Positions 41,535 to 43,084 of a DNA stretch of 43,084 nucleotides are shown here, piece by piece; positions within the stretch are counted from its first letter, which is position 1; the number at the start of each line of letters is the position of its first letter. Below the pieces are notes generated by a model, which did no database searches, was not told the origin of the DNA, and saw nothing but the letters and a program-made list of their open reading frames with translations. The stretch comes from Oscillospiraceae bacterium. Lineage in GTDB: Bacteria > Bacillota > Clostridia > Oscillospirales > Acutalibacteraceae. A program made the translations under genes and the position numbers. The stretch covers positions 1 through 43,084 of the forward strand of contig SVOP01000004.1 in NCBI GenBank assembly GCA_015066325.1. The letters are read 5' to 3'.

Positions 41535-43084
41535 TTATGCCTCATTAAAGTATTTTACTAAGTATTCCACAACCGCACCAAACATAGGATGCGAGTGGGA
41601 GTGTGCTCCCTCCCAGTTTTCCCAAAGGGTTGTTGCACCGTGTTTTTTCATATTGTAGAAAGTATTTTCTTTTTCACTCGTAAGGAGCTTGAAGGCTAAA
41701 TCCTTATGACCGTTTTCGCAAAGAGTTCTGATGAGAATATCTGTTCCGAAAATACCGGTATCAAACTGACCAAGCTTTTCGTACTTATCAACAATTGCTT
41801 TGAGAGTTTTTTCGTTACCTAAACCTAAATCGTAGCCGTAGGCATCGCAAGCCTCGGTAGATTTATAGAAGGTGCCTGCTTTCTTATCATAGTACTTATC
41901 AAGAAATGCCTTCTTAACTTTTTCATAACGAGCCTTAAGCTCTTTATTGGGTTTGCTGATAATATCTGCAATCTCAATGGTCATTTTAAGGGCTTTAAGG
42001 TAGAAATAGGTATTTACAAAGGGTTCAGGAATAAGATTTCTGTCCTTTGGTGAGCACCAGTCACCTAAACACCAGCCGACCTTTTCTTCTCTGACTACCA
42101 AGCCTTTTTCACTATGGCTTTCGAGATAGTCAAGATATCTGAGCATATTTGGGTAATAGGTTTCAAGCAAAGCCTTGTCACCGTAGTGCTTATAGAAAGC
42201 ATAAGGAACAAGTACCATTGCGCCACCCCAACCACCGGGACCGCCACCACCACCGTAAAATGGTGCAGTATGCTGAACATGACCATTGAAAATATCCTGA
42301 CAGTCTGCAATATCTCTTATCCATTTGCGGTACATACTCTCAGCATCAAAGCAGGTCATAACCACATTGGCAGTTAACTGACCGTCACCTGTATAGCCAA
42401 GCCTTTCTCTGTGAGGGCAATCCGAGGGAACACAACCGTGAATATTTGAATTCTGTGTTCTTATATAAGCATCAAAAATCCATTGAAGAGTTTCATTTGA
42501 GGATTTGAATTTAACAATGGGCTTCAAATCCGTATGAACAACTCTGTATTCTTTGACATTAACTCTGCCGAGAACATCAAAATATCTTGCACCGTGCCAG
42601 GTGAACTGAGGATGGAATTCCTTACATTTATTATCATAAATATATGTATCCTTCTGCATACGGAACTCTCCGCCTGCGGAATGGAATGCCAGTGCACCAT
42701 TTTCGTCCAATTCTTCTGCAAAGCGCATAGTACAGCCTTCGCCTGTATAAGCATCGTCAATGAATTCTATAACCGGGTAACCTGCAACATTTTCGCCTAT
42801 ATCATAAATTGCATAGTCGCCTTTTTTATAGATGCACTTTGGTTTAAGCTTTCTTATTATTCTGTCGGGAGTGAAATCCGTTTCATTGAGAACGGAAACA
42901 GGGGCAGATATAACCTCTGCATTTTTCCAGGTTTCTGTTGAATAGGAAACATCTGAAAAATCATAGTAACCGATTCTTGCATCCTGGTCCTCGCCATAAT
43001 AAACACTTGCTCTTTGAACATAGGATTTTATATATTTAAGACTGCTATCACTTTTTGCAATAACTTTATCGCCCTGCGAAAGCT
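41535..43084 (-). CDS. Alpha-L-rhamnosidase, GH78 (N-terminus beyond window)
   Basis: The minus frame is open from the window edge to the stop at 41535 (~515 codons), so the apparent ATG at 42728 is internal. The upstream part still reads as family sequence (ARIGYYDFSDVSYSTETWKN, then YAIYDIGENVAGYPVIEF), the beta-domain before the catalytic barrel. The (alpha/alpha)6 barrel shows DCPHRERLGYTGDGQ with the general-acid Glu, DWCSPKD, and TTLWENWEGAHSHSHPMFG with the general-base Glu. It removes L-rhamnose from pectin side chains or plant glycosides. A Gly-rich loop (FYGGGGGPGGWGG) lies near the active site. The start and any signal peptide are not in view. Confidence 0.93.
   Translation of the reverse strand, partial: LSQGDKVIAKSDSSLKYIKSYVQRASVYYGEDQDARIGYYDFSDVSYSTETWKNAEVISAPVSVLNETDFTPDRIIRKLKPKCIYKKGDYAIYDIGENVAGYPVIEFIDDAYTGEGCTMRFAEELDENGALAFHSAGGEFRMQKDTYIYDNKCKEFHPQFTWHGARYFDVLGRVNVKEYRVVHTDLKPIVKFKSSNETLQWIFDAYIRTQNSNIHGCVPSDCPHRERLGYTGDGQLTANVVMTCFDAESMYRKWIRDIADCQDIFNGHVQHTAPFYGGGGGPGGWGGAMVLVPYAFYKHYGDKALLETYYPNMLRYLDYLESHSEKGLVVREEKVGWCLGDWCSPKDRNLIPEPFVNTYFYLKALKMTIEIADIISKPNKELKARYEKVKKAFLDKYYDKKAGTFYKSTEACDAYGYDLGLGNEKTLKAIVDKYEKLGQFDTGIFGTDILIRTLCENGHKDLAFKLLTSEKENTFYNMKKHGATTLWENWEGAHSHSHPMFGAVVEYLVKYFNEA

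Overview
This 43 kb window looks like chromosome from an uncultured, AT-rich Clostridia-type Firmicute, probably a gut Oscillospirales or Ruminococcaceae relative. The signs are strong AGGAGG-type ribosome binding sites, TTGNNN/TATAAT promoters, many GC-hairpin terminators, and families typical of that group: a CotJC-like manganese catalase, DUF3021/LytTR, VTC/DUF4956/Cthe_2159, DUF2804, DUF1854, DHHW/MBOAT, GH51 and GH78. No rRNA, tRNA, CRISPR array, prophage or plasmid gene was recognised. The taxon is an inference from gene content only.

Layout. 1-2032 (-): a truncated secreted protein with Gly/Thr-rich tandem repeats, visibly more GC-rich than everything after it. 2055-2510: a small inverted-repeat element with a 68-codon ORF. 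2529-4103: a TetR regulator divergent from a manganese catalase. 4156-7761 (-): a five-gene operon (DUF2804, EamA exporter, HAD phosphatase, YjbR, DUF1349). 7918-11017 (+): an ABC exporter with a PH-like and zinc-ribbon N-terminus, DUF1854, and a DarA-type cyclic-di-AMP receptor. 11079-13432 (-): a zinc-ribbon membrane protein and a GPH-type transporter. 13524-16430 (-): serine hydrolase, PAS protein, rhodanese lipoprotein and flavin reductase. 16540-19674 (-): lipoprotein, MBOAT and DHHW, an envelope acylation set. 19817-25210: DUF3892, exonuclease III, a purple-acid-phosphatase-like enzyme, LytTR/DUF3021, an alpha/beta hydrolase and an HD protein. 25242-30571: a two-component system divergent from VTC, DUF4956 and a Cthe_2159-like lipoprotein. 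30590-32293: pnuC, behind a leader with terminator and antiterminator potential, divergent from a small alkaline-phosphatase-superfamily protein. 32472-32968: a promoter- and terminator-bounded stretch with no long ORF that looks like a long non-coding RNA. 33055-35998: GH51 arabinofuranosidase and MFS transporter. 36000-36190: an array of short palindromic repeats. 36281-39038: a 44-residue protein, a Rieske/FAD oxidoreductase, and an ECF sigma factor with its membrane partner. 39198-41482: prfB (no frameshift site) and malic enzyme. 41535-43084 (-): a GH78 rhamnosidase cut by the window end.

How the parts fit. GH51, its MFS transporter, GH78 and the Cthe_2159-like surface protein point to use of pectin and arabinan side chains. 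Three regulated membrane modules stand out: the two-component/VTC/DUF4956 locus, the ABC/DUF1854/DarA operon, and the sigma/anti-sigma pair. The least explained items are the ~460-nt candidate RNA at 32.5 kb, with three near-identical minute reading frames in its 5' part, and the pnuC leader. All statements come from reading the sequence by eye; no database search or folding program was run.
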